Assembly: GCA_038145175.1 (NCBI GenBank)
Contig: JAYQPE010000002.1
Span: 124,001-188,000, forward strand
Source of the DNA: ATZT02 sp038145175
Lineage (GTDB): Bacteria > Actinomycetota > Actinomycetes > S36-B12 > UBA5976
Length of the DNA stretch: 64,000 nt
Direction: 5' to 3'
Shown here one piece after another: positions 29,906 to 38,541 of this stretch (position 1 is the stretch's first letter; the number at the start of each line of letters is the position of its first letter). The position numbers and the translations under genes were made by a program. The notes under the pieces are model-generated. The model was not told the DNA's origin. It was given only the letters and a program-made list of their open reading frames with translations, and made no database searches.

Positions 29906-30139
29906 ATGGCTAAAGCTACTAAAACACAAGAGTTTCGTGGTCAATCCAATGAAGATTTGAACAAGAAATTAAAAGAAGCAAAAGAAGAATTATTTAATCT
30001 TCGTTTCCAATCAGCTACAGGTCAATTGGAAAATCACGGAAGATTAAGAAGTGTAAAAACTGAAATTGCTCGTATTTACACAATTTTGCGTGAAAGAGAA
30101 TTAGGAATTACCCCAGTTGATACAGAAGGTGCAGCATGA
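29906..30139 (+). CDS. rpmC: 50S ribosomal protein L29
   Basis: uL29, 77 aa, two long helices at the tunnel exit. LNKKLKEAKEELFNLRFQSA and RLRSVKTEIARIYTILRERE match the family. GGAGG precedes the ATG. It overlaps rpsQ by 4 nt. Confidence 0.95.
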   Translation: MAKATKTQEFRGQSNEDLNKKLKEAKEELFNLRFQSATGQLENHGRLRSVKTEIARIYTILRERELGITPVDTEGAA

Positions 30140-30402
30140 GTGATTCTGTAAAACGTAATGCGAGAAAAACCATTGAAGGAATTGTGGTTTCAAACAAAAT
30201 GGATAAAACCATTGTAGTAAAACTTGAAGAACAATTTACTCATTCACTTTATGGCAAAGTAATTTCTCGTTCAAGAAAATTCAAAGCTCATGATGAAAAA
30301 AATGAAGCAGGAATTGGTGATCGTGTTTTGTTAATGGAAACAAGACCACTATCGGCAACAAAACGTTGGCGCATGGTCAGCATTTTGGAAAAAGCGAAGT
30401 AA
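30136..30402 (+). CDS. rpsQ: 30S ribosomal protein S17
   Basis: uS17, 88 aa, a primary 16S rRNA binder with an OB fold. RKTIEGIVVSNKMDKTIVVK and the KFKAHDEKNEAGIGDRVLLM segment are typical. ATG 30136 overlaps the rpmC stop (ATGA). Confidence 0.96.
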   Translation: MSDSVKRNARKTIEGIVVSNKMDKTIVVKLEEQFTHSLYGKVISRSRKFKAHDEKNEAGIGDRVLLMETRPLSATKRWRMVSILEKAK

Positions 30403-30414
30403 AGGATTAAGTAA

Positions 30415-30783
30415 ATGATTCAATCAGAGTCACGACTTCGAGTCGCTGATAACACAGGAGCAAAAGAGCTTTTGTGTATTCGAGTACTCGGTGGTTCACA
30501 AAGACGTTATGCCAGCATTGGCGATGTCATTGTGTGCTCCGTTAAAGATGCAATTCCAGGCGGCACCGTTAAAAAAGGTGAAGTTGTTAAAGCAGTAGTA
30601 GTAAGAATTGTAAAACAACTAAGACGTGCGGATGGTTCATATATTCGTTTTGATGAAAACGCTGCAGTTATTTTGAAAGAAGATAACGAACCAAGAGGTA
30701 CTCGTATTTTTGGACCGGTCGGTCGAGAATTGCGTGACAAAAAATTTATGAAAATTATTTCTTTAGCGCCGGAGGTTTTATAA
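30415..30783 (+). CDS. rplN: 50S ribosomal protein L14
   Basis: uL14, 122 aa, at the subunit interface. MIQSESRLRVADNTGAKELL and IFGPVGRELRDKKFMKIISL are diagnostic. It begins 12 nt after rpsQ and abuts rplX. Confidence 0.97.
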   Translation: MIQSESRLRVADNTGAKELLCIRVLGGSQRRYASIGDVIVCSVKDAIPGGTVKKGEVVKAVVVRIVKQLRRADGSYIRFDENAAVILKEDNEPRGTRIFGPVGRELRDKKFMKIISLAPEVL

Positions 30784-31146
30784 ATGGCTTCCATGCATAT
30801 TAAAAAAGGTGACTTGGTGCAAGTAATAAGTGGTAAAGATCGTGGCACCACAGGACGTGTTTTAAAAGTTGATCCAATTCAAGGTTTAGTAACTGTGGAA
30901 GGTGTCAACCGAGTTAAGAAGCACACCAAAGTTGCCCAAGCAGAACGTGGCGCAACTTCAGGTGGAATTTTGACAGTTGAAGCCCCACTTGATGCCAGCA
31001 ATGTCATGGTCGTTGATCCAAGTGATAACAAACCAACCAGAGTTAAAAGAAGAAGAGACAAAGTTGAAAAGAAAAGATCAGATGGCACAACTTATGTTTC
31101 AACCAGATTAGTCAGAGTTTCTGTTCGCACTGGAAAGGAGCTATAA
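30784..31146 (+). CDS. rplX: 50S ribosomal protein L24
   Basis: uL24, 120 aa, an assembly initiator. The KOW motif KKGDLVQVISGKDRGTTGRV is at the N terminus and GVNRVKKHTK follows. CCGGAGG lies just before the ATG inside the end of rplN. Confidence 0.96.
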   Translation: MASMHIKKGDLVQVISGKDRGTTGRVLKVDPIQGLVTVEGVNRVKKHTKVAQAERGATSGGILTVEAPLDASNVMVVDPSDNKPTRVKRRRDKVEKKRSDGTTYVSTRLVRVSVRTGKEL

Positions 31147-31147
31147 A

Positions 31148-31714
31148 GTGACTGCTACTCAAACACGTGAAAAACCACGTTTAAAACAAAAGTATTTAAC
31201 TGATATTGCTCCAGCTTTACAAAAAGAATTTGGATTCAAAAACGTTAACCAAGTTCCACGTTTAACCAAAATTGTGGTGAACATGGGTGTAGGTGAAGCT
31301 GCAAAAGATTCAAAACTTATTGAAGGTGCAATTAGAGATTTAACTTTAATCACCGGTCAAAAACCATCTGTAGCAAAAGCTAAAAAATCTATTGCAAACT
31401 TTAAACTTCGTGAAAACCAACCAATCGGTGCTCATGTCACAATGCGTGGAGATCGCATGTGGGAATTTTTAGATCGCCTACTAGCAGTTGGTCTTCCTAG
31501 AATCAGAGATTTCCGTGGTCTATCTCCAAAACAATTTGATGGAAATGGAAACTACACATTTGGTTTAACAGAACAATCAGTATTTATTGAAGTTCCGCAA
31601 GATTCAATTGATCGCCCTCGTGGAATGGATATAACTGTTGTGACTACTGCAACTAACAATGACGAAGGTCGAGCATTACTAAAAATGCTGGGTTTTCCGT
31701 TCAAGGAGGCATAA
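31148..31714 (+). CDS. rplE: 50S ribosomal protein L5
   Basis: uL5, 188 aa, which binds 5S rRNA and contacts P-site tRNA. NVNQVPRLTKIVVNMGVGEA, RGDRMWEFLDRLLAVGLPRI and DFRGLSPKQFDGNGNY are conserved. GTG 31148 has AAGGAG upstream at the end of rplX. Confidence 0.97.
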   Translation: MTATQTREKPRLKQKYLTDIAPALQKEFGFKNVNQVPRLTKIVVNMGVGEAAKDSKLIEGAIRDLTLITGQKPSVAKAKKSIANFKLRENQPIGAHVTMRGDRMWEFLDRLLAVGLPRIRDFRGLSPKQFDGNGNYTFGLTEQSVFIEVPQDSIDRPRGMDITVVTTATNNDEGRALLKMLGFPFKEA

Positions 31715-31718
31715 CTAA

Positions 31719-31904
31719 ATGGCAAAGACTTCTATAAAACAAAAACAGCAACGTACTCCAAAATTTAAAGTGCGTGCCTACACACGTTGTGGAGCTTGTG
31801 GAAGACAACGTGCAGTTTATAGAAAATTCAATTTATGTCGTATTTGTTTTAGAAACAAAGCACATAAAGGTGAACTTCCAGGAATTACCAAAAGCAGTTG
31901 GTAG
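31719..31904 (+). CDS. rpsZ: 30S ribosomal protein S14, zinc-binding type Z
   Basis: uS14 of 61 aa. The two CxxC pairs, in TRCGACGRQ and NLCRICFR, mark the zinc-binding short form that many actinobacteria keep in the spc operon, as opposed to the longer zinc-free form induced by zinc starvation. AAGGAGG precedes the ATG. A 63-nt gap to rpsH follows. Confidence 0.96.
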   Translation: MAKTSIKQKQQRTPKFKVRAYTRCGACGRQRAVYRKFNLCRICFRNKAHKGELPGITKSSW

Positions 31905-31967
31905 TAAAAAACTAACGTTGCAGGTCCTTTAAAAAGGAAACCACAGCGAGAAAGGCTAAAAAAGCCA

Positions 31968-32366
31968 ATGACAATGACAGATCCGATTGCGGACATGTTA
32001 GCTCGTTTGCGTAATGCAAACACAGCTCATCATGATTCTGTAAGCATGCCATTTTCAAAAATTAAGAAAAATATTGCCGAAATTTTAACCAAAGAAGGTT
32101 ATATAAAAGGTTACAAAGAAGAACCAGCCAAAGTTGGTCAAGCTCTTGTTTTGGAACTTAAATATGGTCCAAGTAGAGAACGTTCAATTTCTGGTTTGAG
32201 AAGAGTATCTCGTCCAGGTTTAAGAGTTTATGCAAAAAGTGAAAACTTACCTAAAGTTTTAGGTGGTCTGGGTATTGCAATCATTTCAACATCAGGTGGA
32301 TTGTTAACCGACAAAGAGGCAAATAAGAAAGGCGTAGGCGGAGAAGTTCTTGCCTATGTTTGGTAA
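31968..32366 (+). CDS. rpsH: 30S ribosomal protein S8
   Basis: uS8, 132 aa, a central-domain 16S rRNA binder and spc operon autoregulator in some bacteria. MTDPIADMLARLRNANTAHH and the C-terminal ISTSGGLLTDKEANKKGVGG are diagnostic. Two ATGs two codons apart are possible starts; the first is given. Confidence 0.96.
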   Translation: MTMTDPIADMLARLRNANTAHHDSVSMPFSKIKKNIAEILTKEGYIKGYKEEPAKVGQALVLELKYGPSRERSISGLRRVSRPGLRVYAKSENLPKVLGGLGIAIISTSGGLLTDKEANKKGVGGEVLAYVW

Positions 32367-32372
32367 CTAAAA

Positions 32373-32912
32373 ATGTCTAGAGTCGGAAAGAAATTAGTAA
32401 ACGTGCCAAATGGTGTAGAAATTAATATCGCTGGAAAAAAAGTTGATGTTAAAGGACCAAAGGGACAATTAAGTATTGATCTTCCAGAGACTATTTCAAT
32501 CAAAAAAAATGATGATGGAACATATCTTTTGGAAAGAGCAAATGATGAAACCAAAAACAAAGCACTTCATGGGCTTGCTCGTTCATTAGTAGCAAACATG
32601 GTTAAAGGTGTAACAGATGGTTATTCAAAAACTTTAGAAATTGTTGGAACTGGTTACAAAGTAACTCCAAAAGGAAATGATTTGGAATTTGCTTTAGGTT
32701 ATTCTCACCCCGTTTTATTCAAAGCACCAGAAGGTATTTCTTTCAAAGTTGAATCACCAACTAAGTTTCATATATTCGGAATAGATAAACAAGCTGTAGG
32801 TGAGACTGCTTCCAAGATAAGAAAACTTCGTAAGCAAGATCCTTACAAAGGAAAAGGTGTTCGCTTCGATACTGAAGTTATTCGTCGTAAAGCTGGAAAG
32901 GCTGGTAAGTAA
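32373..32912 (+). CDS. rplF: 50S ribosomal protein L6
   Basis: uL6, 179 aa, two duplicated folds near the GTPase centre. SRVGKKLVNVPNGVEINIAG and the C-terminal RKLRKQDPYKGKGVRFDTEV are typical. It sits 6 nt after rpsH and 2 nt before rplR. Confidence 0.96.
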   Translation: MSRVGKKLVNVPNGVEINIAGKKVDVKGPKGQLSIDLPETISIKKNDDGTYLLERANDETKNKALHGLARSLVANMVKGVTDGYSKTLEIVGTGYKVTPKGNDLEFALGYSHPVLFKAPEGISFKVESPTKFHIFGIDKQAVGETASKIRKLRKQDPYKGKGVRFDTEVIRRKAGKAGK

Positions 32913-32914
32913 TA

Positions 32915-33289
32915 ATGAGTAATTTTACTAAGCCAAGTAAGCATTTAAGCAAAAATGCTCAATCCAAGAGACGTCGTCATATCAGAGTTCGTAAAAAAAT
33001 TTCTGGTACAACTTCTAAACCACGTTTAGTTGTGACTAGATCTTTAAGAAATGTAACTGTTCAAGTAATTGATGATTTGACAGGTCAAACACTTGCTTTT
33101 GCTTCTTCAATTGAAGAAGGTATCAGTGGCGATAAAACTGCACAAGCAAAACTTGTCGGTAAAAAAGTTGCTGAACGCGCAAGCGCTAAAGGAATTAAAG
33201 AAGTAGTTTTTGATCGTGCTGGACGCAAATTTCACGGTCGAGTAGCTGCACTAGCTGATGGAGCACGAGAAGGAGGGCTGAATTTCTAA
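32915..33289 (+). CDS. rplR: 50S ribosomal protein L18
   Basis: uL18, 124 aa, which binds 5S rRNA with L5. KRRRHIRVRKKISGTTSKPR and the ending FDRAGRKFHGRVAALADGAR are conserved. The stop overlaps the rpsE ATG by one base. Confidence 0.96.
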   Translation: MSNFTKPSKHLSKNAQSKRRRHIRVRKKISGTTSKPRLVVTRSLRNVTVQVIDDLTGQTLAFASSIEEGISGDKTAQAKLVGKKVAERASAKGIKEVVFDRAGRKFHGRVAALADGAREGGLNF

Positions 33290-33903
33290 TGGCTGCAAAA
33301 TTAACAAACCAAAACGGCACAGATGAACGCCCAGGTCGTCGTGAACGCAGACAACGTGATGAAGCAGTTAAAGAAAGAGAAAAATCTGCCTTTATCGAAA
33401 GAGTAGTTTTCGTAAATCGTGTTGCCAAAGTAGTAAAAGGTGGACGCCGTTTCGCATTCACTGCACTTGTTGTGGTCGGAGATGGCAATGGCATGGTCGG
33501 AGTTGGCTATGGCAAAGCACGTGAAGTTCCACAAGCAATTCAAAAAGCTGTTGAAGATGCCAAAAAACATTTCTTCAAAGTTCCAAGAGTTCAAGGCACA
33601 ATTCCACATCCAATTACAGGTGAAGCAAGTGCTGGAGTTGTCATGTTAAGACCAGCATCAGCAGGTACCGGGGTAATTGCAGGTGGTCCTGTTCGTGCAG
33701 TACTTGAAGCTGCAGGAATTCATGATGTATTAACAAAATCTTTAGGTTCTGGAAATGCAATCAACGTTGTTCATGCAACAGTTGATGCTTTAAAGAAACT
33801 TGAAAGACCAGAACAAGTTGCAGCAAGACGTGGATTAACAGTTGAACATGTAGTTCCAGCTGCAATTTTGAAAGCTCAAGCTGCAGAAAAAGCAGGTGTT
33901 TAA
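33289..33903 (+). CDS. rpsE: 30S ribosomal protein S5
   Basis: uS5, 204 aa, involved in decoding accuracy and mRNA unwinding. Conserved RVAKVVKGGRRFAFTALVVV, GNGMVGVGYGKAREVP and PASAGTGVIAGGPVRAVLEA are intact. An N-terminal 35-residue charged extension precedes the RNA-binding domain. AGGAGGG lies upstream. Confidence 0.97.
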   Translation: MAAKLTNQNGTDERPGRRERRQRDEAVKEREKSAFIERVVFVNRVAKVVKGGRRFAFTALVVVGDGNGMVGVGYGKAREVPQAIQKAVEDAKKHFFKVPRVQGTIPHPITGEASAGVVMLRPASAGTGVIAGGPVRAVLEAAGIHDVLTKSLGSGNAINVVHATVDALKKLERPEQVAARRGLTVEHVVPAAILKAQAAEKAGV

Positions 33904-34085
33904 TGTCAAGTATTAAAATTAAACAAGTTAAGTCTTCAATTGGTGGCACAAAAATTCAACATGACACTTTGAAAACTTTAGGACTTGGAAAAATTGGATC
34001 TGAGTCAGTAAAACCTGATCGTCCAGAATTTCGTGGCATGTTAAGAACAGTTTCACATTTAGTAACTGTTGAGGAGGTTAAGTAA
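33903..34085 (+). CDS. rpmD: 50S ribosomal protein L30
   Basis: uL30, 60 aa. SIKIKQVKSSIGGTKIQHDT and the ending GMLRTVSHLVTVEEV match the family. It overlaps the rpsE stop by one base and is followed 3 nt later by rplO. Confidence 0.95.
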   Translation: MSSIKIKQVKSSIGGTKIQHDTLKTLGLGKIGSESVKPDRPEFRGMLRTVSHLVTVEEVK

Positions 34086-34088
34086 AAG

Positions 34089-34529
34089 ATGAGTATCAAA
34101 GTTCATCATCTTCGCCCAGCACCAGGTGCTAAGAAAGATAAAACACGTAAAGGTAGAGGTGAAGCAAGTAAAGGTAAAACTGCAGGTAGAGGAACTAAAG
34201 GTTCAGGAGCAAGAAGAAATTATTCTGCAGCTTTTGAAGGTGGTCAAATGCCTTTGCACATGCGTTTACCAAAACTTCGTGGTTTTACTCCACCTAACAA
34301 AATTAAATATCAAGTTGTGAATGTTTCTGACATTGCCAGACTATTTCCACAAGGTGGGGAAGTAACTCCTGCCAGTTTGGTAAAAGTCGGCGCAATAAGA
34401 AAAGGTCAACCAGTAAAAGTACTTGGTCATGGAGAAATATCTGTGAAAGTTACTGTGGTGGCTGACAAATTCAGTGAATCTGCCTCAAGCAAAATCTCTG
34501 CTGCTGGTGGATCGATTAAAGCTCTTTAG
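34089..34529 (+). CDS. rplO: 50S ribosomal protein L15
   Basis: uL15, 146 aa. The glycine-rich RNA-binding N terminus (GRGEASKGKTAGRGTKGSGA) and FEGGQMPLHMRLPKLRGFTP are diagnostic. GAGGAGG precedes the start. secY follows after 11 nt, as in most spc operons. Confidence 0.96.
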   Translation: MSIKVHHLRPAPGAKKDKTRKGRGEASKGKTAGRGTKGSGARRNYSAAFEGGQMPLHMRLPKLRGFTPPNKIKYQVVNVSDIARLFPQGGEVTPASLVKVGAIRKGQPVKVLGHGEISVKVTVVADKFSESASSKISAAGGSIKAL

Positions 34530-34540
34530 GAGTTTTTAAA

Positions 34541-35860
34541 TTGAACCTTAATTTTGCTTGGTTAACAGATGCTTTTCGCACACCTGATTTACGTCGCAAA
34601 TTATTGTTCACTTTAGGCATGATTGCCCTTTATCGACTTGGGGCAACGGTGCCAACTCCTGGTGTTGATTATCCAGCAATTCAACAATGCGTTGAATTAG
34701 TTGAAGGTGACACTTTGTATGGAGTTATTAATTTATTTTCTGGTGGAGCACTTTTACAGTTAAGTATTTTTGCTCTAGGAATTATGCCCTACATCACAGC
34801 ATCAATTATTATTCAACTTCTTACTGTGGTTATTCCAAGATTAGAAATGCTTAAAAAAGAAGGACAATCAGGTCAAGCAATTATTACTCAATACACACGT
34901 TATGTGACAATTGCACTTGGTTTATTGCAAGCAACTTCAATTTTAGCTCTTGCTAGAACTCCGGGACAATTATTAAGAGGTTGTCCAAATGATTTAATTC
35001 CAAATGAATCAATTCCTGTAATGCTTTCAATGGTTTTAACCATGACAGCAGGAACAGCACTTGTGATGTGGTTGGGTGAACTTATCACGCAACGTGGAGT
35101 TGGAAACGGAATGTCTTTGTTGATTTTTTCTTCCATTATTTCTTCTGTCCCATCTCAATTCGCAGCAATCTTGACCATTAATGGCCTATTTATTTTTATA
35201 GCAACTGCAGCTGTGGGCATTGTAATTATTGCGGGAGTTGTATTTGTGGAACAAGCACAACGAAGAATTCCTGTGCAATACGCCAAAAGAATGGTGGGCA
35301 GACAAAGTTACGGTGGAACTTCAACATACATTCCATTAAAAGTAAACATGGCGGGAGTAATACCAGTTATTTTTGCATCTTCATTGCTATATATACCTTC
35401 ATTGTTTGTGCAACTTTCAAATTCGCAAAGTGCTTGGGCGCAATGGATTTCGAGAAATTTTGCTAACGGAACCGAAGTACCTTATGTAATAACTTACGCA
35501 ATATTAATTGTATTTTTCGCTTATTTTTATTCATCAATTACTTTCGATCCAGTTGAAGTTGCAGATAATATGAAAAAATATGGCGGGTTCATTCCAGGTA
35601 TTCGAGCTGGAAAACCAACCTCAGATTATTTGAAATATGTTTTATCAAGATTAATGGCTGCAGGCTCAACTTATTTGACAATAATTGCAGTTATTCCTTT
35701 TATCGCTTTTGGAGCCCTTGGGGTAGGAAATAGATTTTTATTTGGTGGCACAAGTTTATTAATTATGGTTGGAGTTGGATTAGATACTGTAAAACAAATT
35801 GAAAGCCAACTACAACAAAGAAGTTATGAAGGTTTTACTAAACAAAATCCTACATTGTAA
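34541..35860 (+). CDS. secY: Protein translocase subunit SecY
   Basis: Main channel of the Sec export system in the cytoplasmic membrane, 439 aa with ten membrane segments. Family blocks visible: GATVPTPGVDYPAI, the second helix region IFALGIMPYITASIIIQLLT, the cytoplasmic loops with RRIPVQYAKRMVGRQSYGG, and the C-terminal GFIPGIRAGKPTSDYLKYVL. TTG 34541 is chosen because TAGGAG lies 8 nt upstream and the product starts at the first amphipathic helix. adk follows after 5 nt. Confidence 0.96.
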   Translation: MNLNFAWLTDAFRTPDLRRKLLFTLGMIALYRLGATVPTPGVDYPAIQQCVELVEGDTLYGVINLFSGGALLQLSIFALGIMPYITASIIIQLLTVVIPRLEMLKKEGQSGQAIITQYTRYVTIALGLLQATSILALARTPGQLLRGCPNDLIPNESIPVMLSMVLTMTAGTALVMWLGELITQRGVGNGMSLLIFSSIISSVPSQFAAILTINGLFIFIATAAVGIVIIAGVVFVEQAQRRIPVQYAKRMVGRQSYGGTSTYIPLKVNMAGVIPVIFASSLLYIPSLFVQLSNSQSAWAQWISRNFANGTEVPYVITYAILIVFFAYFYSSITFDPVEVADNMKKYGGFIPGIRAGKPTSDYLKYVLSRLMAAGSTYLTIIAVIPFIAFGALGVGNRFLFGGTSLLIMVGVGLDTVKQIESQLQQRSYEGFTKQNPTL

Positions 35861-35865
35861 ATAAC

Positions 35866-36432
35866 ATGCGTTTGTTAATAATGGGTCCACCTGGTGCAGG
35901 TAAAGGCACTCAAGCTGTAAATATTGCAAAAGAATTTAAAATAACTCATATCTCCACAGGAGATATTTTTCGCGAGAATTTAAAAAAAGAAACGCCATTA
36001 GGCAAAGAAGCAAAGTCTTATATGGACCAAGGTTTGTATGTTCCAGATGAAGTAACAAATCGAATAGTAGAAGATAGATTAACTTGGCCAGATACGGTAA
36101 ATGGATTCTTGCTCGATGGATATCCACGCACCCTTGATCAAGTTAAATTTTTAAATCAATTACTTGCCAAAAAAAATCAAAAATTAGATAAGGTCATTGA
36201 ATTAGTTGTGGATACCAAGGTCGTAATTGATCGCTTAGTTAAAAGAGCGAAAGAGCAAAATCGAATTGATGATACAGAAGAAGTCATTGCCAAAAGACTA
36301 GATGTTTATAAAAATGAAACCTCGCCACTCCTTGAAGAATTTGAAAAAAGAGGAATCGTAGTAAAAATTGATGGCATGGAAAGCGTTTCTAAAGTAAGTG
36401 AAAATATTATTTCAAAATTAAAGTCGAGTTAA
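35866..36432 (+). CDS. adk: Adenylate kinase
   Basis: Interconverts ATP, AMP and ADP. The product is 188 aa, the short form whose LID lacks a zinc site. P-loop GPPGAGKGTQ, AMP-binding HISTGDIFRENL and LDGYPRTLDQ, and LID region RIDDTEEVIAKRLDVY are present. It ends the spc operon here. Its 3' end overlaps the convergent map gene by 15 nt, so transcription into the usual infA-rpoA genes is not possible at this locus. Confidence 0.95.
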   Translation: MRLLIMGPPGAGKGTQAVNIAKEFKITHISTGDIFRENLKKETPLGKEAKSYMDQGLYVPDEVTNRIVEDRLTWPDTVNGFLLDGYPRTLDQVKFLNQLLAKKNQKLDKVIELVVDTKVVIDRLVKRAKEQNRIDDTEEVIAKRLDVYKNETSPLLEEFEKRGIVVKIDGMESVSKVSENIISKLKSS

Positions 36433-37191
36433 AATTTCTGGGCCATGTTCAGTGATGGCGATGGTATTTTCCCAGTGACTTGCAAAATGACCATGGCTAG
36501 AAACAACTGTCCACTCATCTTCTAAAACATGAACTTTATTACTTCCTAAAACTAACATCGGTTCGATTGCTAAGGCCATGCCAACTTTTATTTCTGGACC
36601 AGTTCCTGCTTTCCCATAATTAGGCACACTAGGTGGCATATGCATTTGTGTTCCAATTCCATGTCCAACGTAATCTTCAAGTATTCCAATTTTTAAATCA
36701 CTAAATGATCGAACATATTTTTCAATTGCAAAACCGATATCTCCAATTCTTTTTCCAGCCATAGCAGCTTCTATTCCAACTTGAAGTGATTTTTCGGTTA
36801 TCTCACTTAATTTTCTGTGCTCAGGTTTAACGTTTCCAACACAAATAGTTACAGCAGCATCTCCGTGCCAACCTTTTACAATTGCTCCACAATCGACACT
36901 TACTAAATCGCCATCTTGAATTATTTTGTCTTCTTTAGGTATTCCATGCACTACTTCTTCATTTACCGAAACACAAATTACCGCGGGATATCCGTGATAA
37001 CCCAAAAATGAAGGAGTGGCATTCTCTTTTTCCATAATTTTTAAAGCAATCTTGTCTAAATCTTTTGTAGACATTCCAGGTTTAATTTGATTTTTGATTT
37101 CTTCTAAGCAAAGCGCTACAACACGACCAGCTTTTCGCATAAGTGCAAATTCTTCAGTTGTTTTTAATTGAATTTCATTTTTATTAAACAT
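36418..37191 (-). CDS. map: Methionine aminopeptidase type I
   Basis: Removes the initiator Met from nascent proteins. The product is 257 aa. Dimetal ligands are visible: Asp in SVDCGAIVKGWHGDAAVT (two), His in VGHGIGTQMH, Glu in LAIEPMLVLG and Glu in HWENTIAITEHG; His in FLGYHGYPA is the substrate-contact residue. In most actinobacteria map directly follows adk on the same strand; here it is inverted and tail-to-tail with adk. The start is 43 nt from the divergent DUF2306-like gene. Confidence 0.95.
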   Translation of the reverse strand: MFNKNEIQLKTTEEFALMRKAGRVVALCLEEIKNQIKPGMSTKDLDKIALKIMEKENATPSFLGYHGYPAVICVSVNEEVVHGIPKEDKIIQDGDLVSVDCGAIVKGWHGDAAVTICVGNVKPEHRKLSEITEKSLQVGIEAAMAGKRIGDIGFAIEKYVRSFSDLKIGILEDYVGHGIGTQMHMPPSVPNYGKAGTGPEIKVGMALAIEPMLVLGSNKVHVLEDEWTVVSSHGHFASHWENTIAITEHGPEILTRL

Positions 37192-37222
37192 GTCATTTCA
37201 TAATCTACTTTAGTTTAAGTGC

Positions 37223-37228
37223 TAAATT
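37223..37228 (+). promoter_or_regulatory. Leaderless-type -10 element, TAAATT
   Basis: TAAATT ends 6 nt before GTG 37235, with no Shine-Dalgarno. Confidence 0.5.
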
Positions 37229-37234
37229 CTACTG

Positions 37235-37870
37235 GTGGACAGATTTTTAATAGTTTCTCATGTATTAGCAGGATCAATCGCACTGATTAGCGCCTTTGGC
37301 GCTATCGCAGTTGTTAAGGGATCATCCAAACATGTTTTATTGGGACGAATTTACAGTTTAGCTATGTTTTTCGTTGTAATAGGGGCTTTAATTCTATCAA
37401 TAATTAAATTAAACCAATTTCTTTTTGCAATCGCTTTATTTAGTGGTTATTTAGTGTGGACTGGTTTTCGACGAGCGAGATTCAAGAATTCGAAACTGAA
37501 TAAGGTTGATAAAGTTACTTCAATAGTTGGATTAATAATTGTAATAATTCTATTTAGTTATGGGACTTTCGTTGTTTTAAGTGGGCAAAGCATTGGCGTA
37601 GTTTTAATATTTTTTGGCGTTGGTTTATCTATTTTTGTTTGGGAAGACTTTCGAGCAATAAGTAAAGATTTTTATAAAGCTAAATTTAGGATTGCAAATC
37701 ATTTACAAAGAATGCTTGGTGGAACAATCGCAACAATTACAGCCGTAACAGTTCAGCAATTAATTCCAAGAATTCAAAATACACCAATTCCAGAGTTTAT
37801 AATTTGGATTGCGCCAACAATAATTTTAACTCCAGTTATTTCTTATTGGTCAAGAAAAATTCTTAGTTAA
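37235..37870 (+). CDS. DUF2306-like membrane protein
   Basis: Integral membrane protein of 211 aa with about seven hydrophobic segments. The arrangement SHVLAGSIAL, then a short loop with KHVLLGRIYSLAM, later HLQRMLGGTIATIT resembles DUF2306 proteins, in which repeated His residues near membrane helices are conserved; a haem or metal role has been suggested for such His but is not established here. GTG 37235 is chosen from the -10 element 6 nt upstream. It ends head-on against the DNA glycosylase gene with no gap. Confidence 0.65.
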   Translation: MDRFLIVSHVLAGSIALISAFGAIAVVKGSSKHVLLGRIYSLAMFFVVIGALILSIIKLNQFLFAIALFSGYLVWTGFRRARFKNSKLNKVDKVTSIVGLIIVIILFSYGTFVVLSGQSIGVVLIFFGVGLSIFVWEDFRAISKDFYKAKFRIANHLQRMLGGTIATITAVTVQQLIPRIQNTPIPEFIIWIAPTIILTPVISYWSRKILS

Positions 37871-38506
37871 TCACCAAGGCTCTTTTGGCTCCAATACTCT
37901 CCAGCAATACCAGGCTGCAATAGATCTATATGGATGAAAAGGGTTACCCAATGGTTCTAGTTGTTTTTCGTTAGGCATCTCATTTAATCCATGACTTACT
38001 TGCCAACCTCTTCGAACAGCTAAATCACCTACTGGCCAAATATTCAAGCGACCTAAAGTGAACATTAAAAACATTTCCGCTGTCCAACGACCAATTCCAA
38101 ATTGTGAACTTAATGTTTTTACTGCTTCATCATCACTGGCATCTTTTAAACTTGCTAAATCTATCTCTTTTTCTAGTTGAGCAGTAGCCAGTCCTTTGAT
38201 TGCTTTTATTTTAGATTTAGATAAACCAACCTCAGCTAGTTGTTTATCTCTTTTGTTTAAAATAACTCTGGGAGTTATGTTATTTCTTGTTAATTTATTT
38301 AATCTACTACTTATGGTCAATGCAGCTTGCGTCGAAATTTGTTGCGCCACGATTGATTTAATAAGAGCTTCATAATAAGAATTAACCGAGTGCTTTTGAG
38401 GTTTTAAATTACATCTATCGCTAATATCAACAAATTTACCTAGATGAGGGCAAGTCTTTTTTAATAAAATTATTCCGTTTTCGAGGTGTGTTGAATGTGA
38501 AACCAT
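37871..38506 (-). CDS. DNA-3-methyladenine glycosylase II-like (HhH-GPD)
   Basis: Base-excision repair glycosylase for alkylated bases, 211 aa. The HhH-GPD hallmark is visible: SQFGIGRWTAEMFLMFTLGR followed by WPVGDLAVRRG, whose Asp is the catalytic residue. SIVAQQISTQAALTISSRL is the conserved helix before it. The enzyme lacks the N-terminal AdaA/AlkA extension of E. coli AlkA and has no 4Fe-4S cysteines, so it resembles the short Mag/AlkA class rather than Nth or MutY. Product specificity is inferred. Confidence 0.88.
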   Translation of the reverse strand: MVSHSTHLENGIILLKKTCPHLGKFVDISDRCNLKPQKHSVNSYYEALIKSIVAQQISTQAALTISSRLNKLTRNNITPRVILNKRDKQLAEVGLSKSKIKAIKGLATAQLEKEIDLASLKDASDDEAVKTLSSQFGIGRWTAEMFLMFTLGRLNIWPVGDLAVRRGWQVSHGLNEMPNEKQLEPLGNPFHPYRSIAAWYCWRVLEPKEPW

Positions 38507-38541
38507 GGCTCATCTAATCTAAATGATGTCAAAATATTAAT

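Noticed and set aside
36418..37191. Antisense frames opposite ribosomal and helicase genes as real genes
   Set aside because: They lack family motifs, start signals and independent promoters; map at this position is real because its metal ligands are intact.
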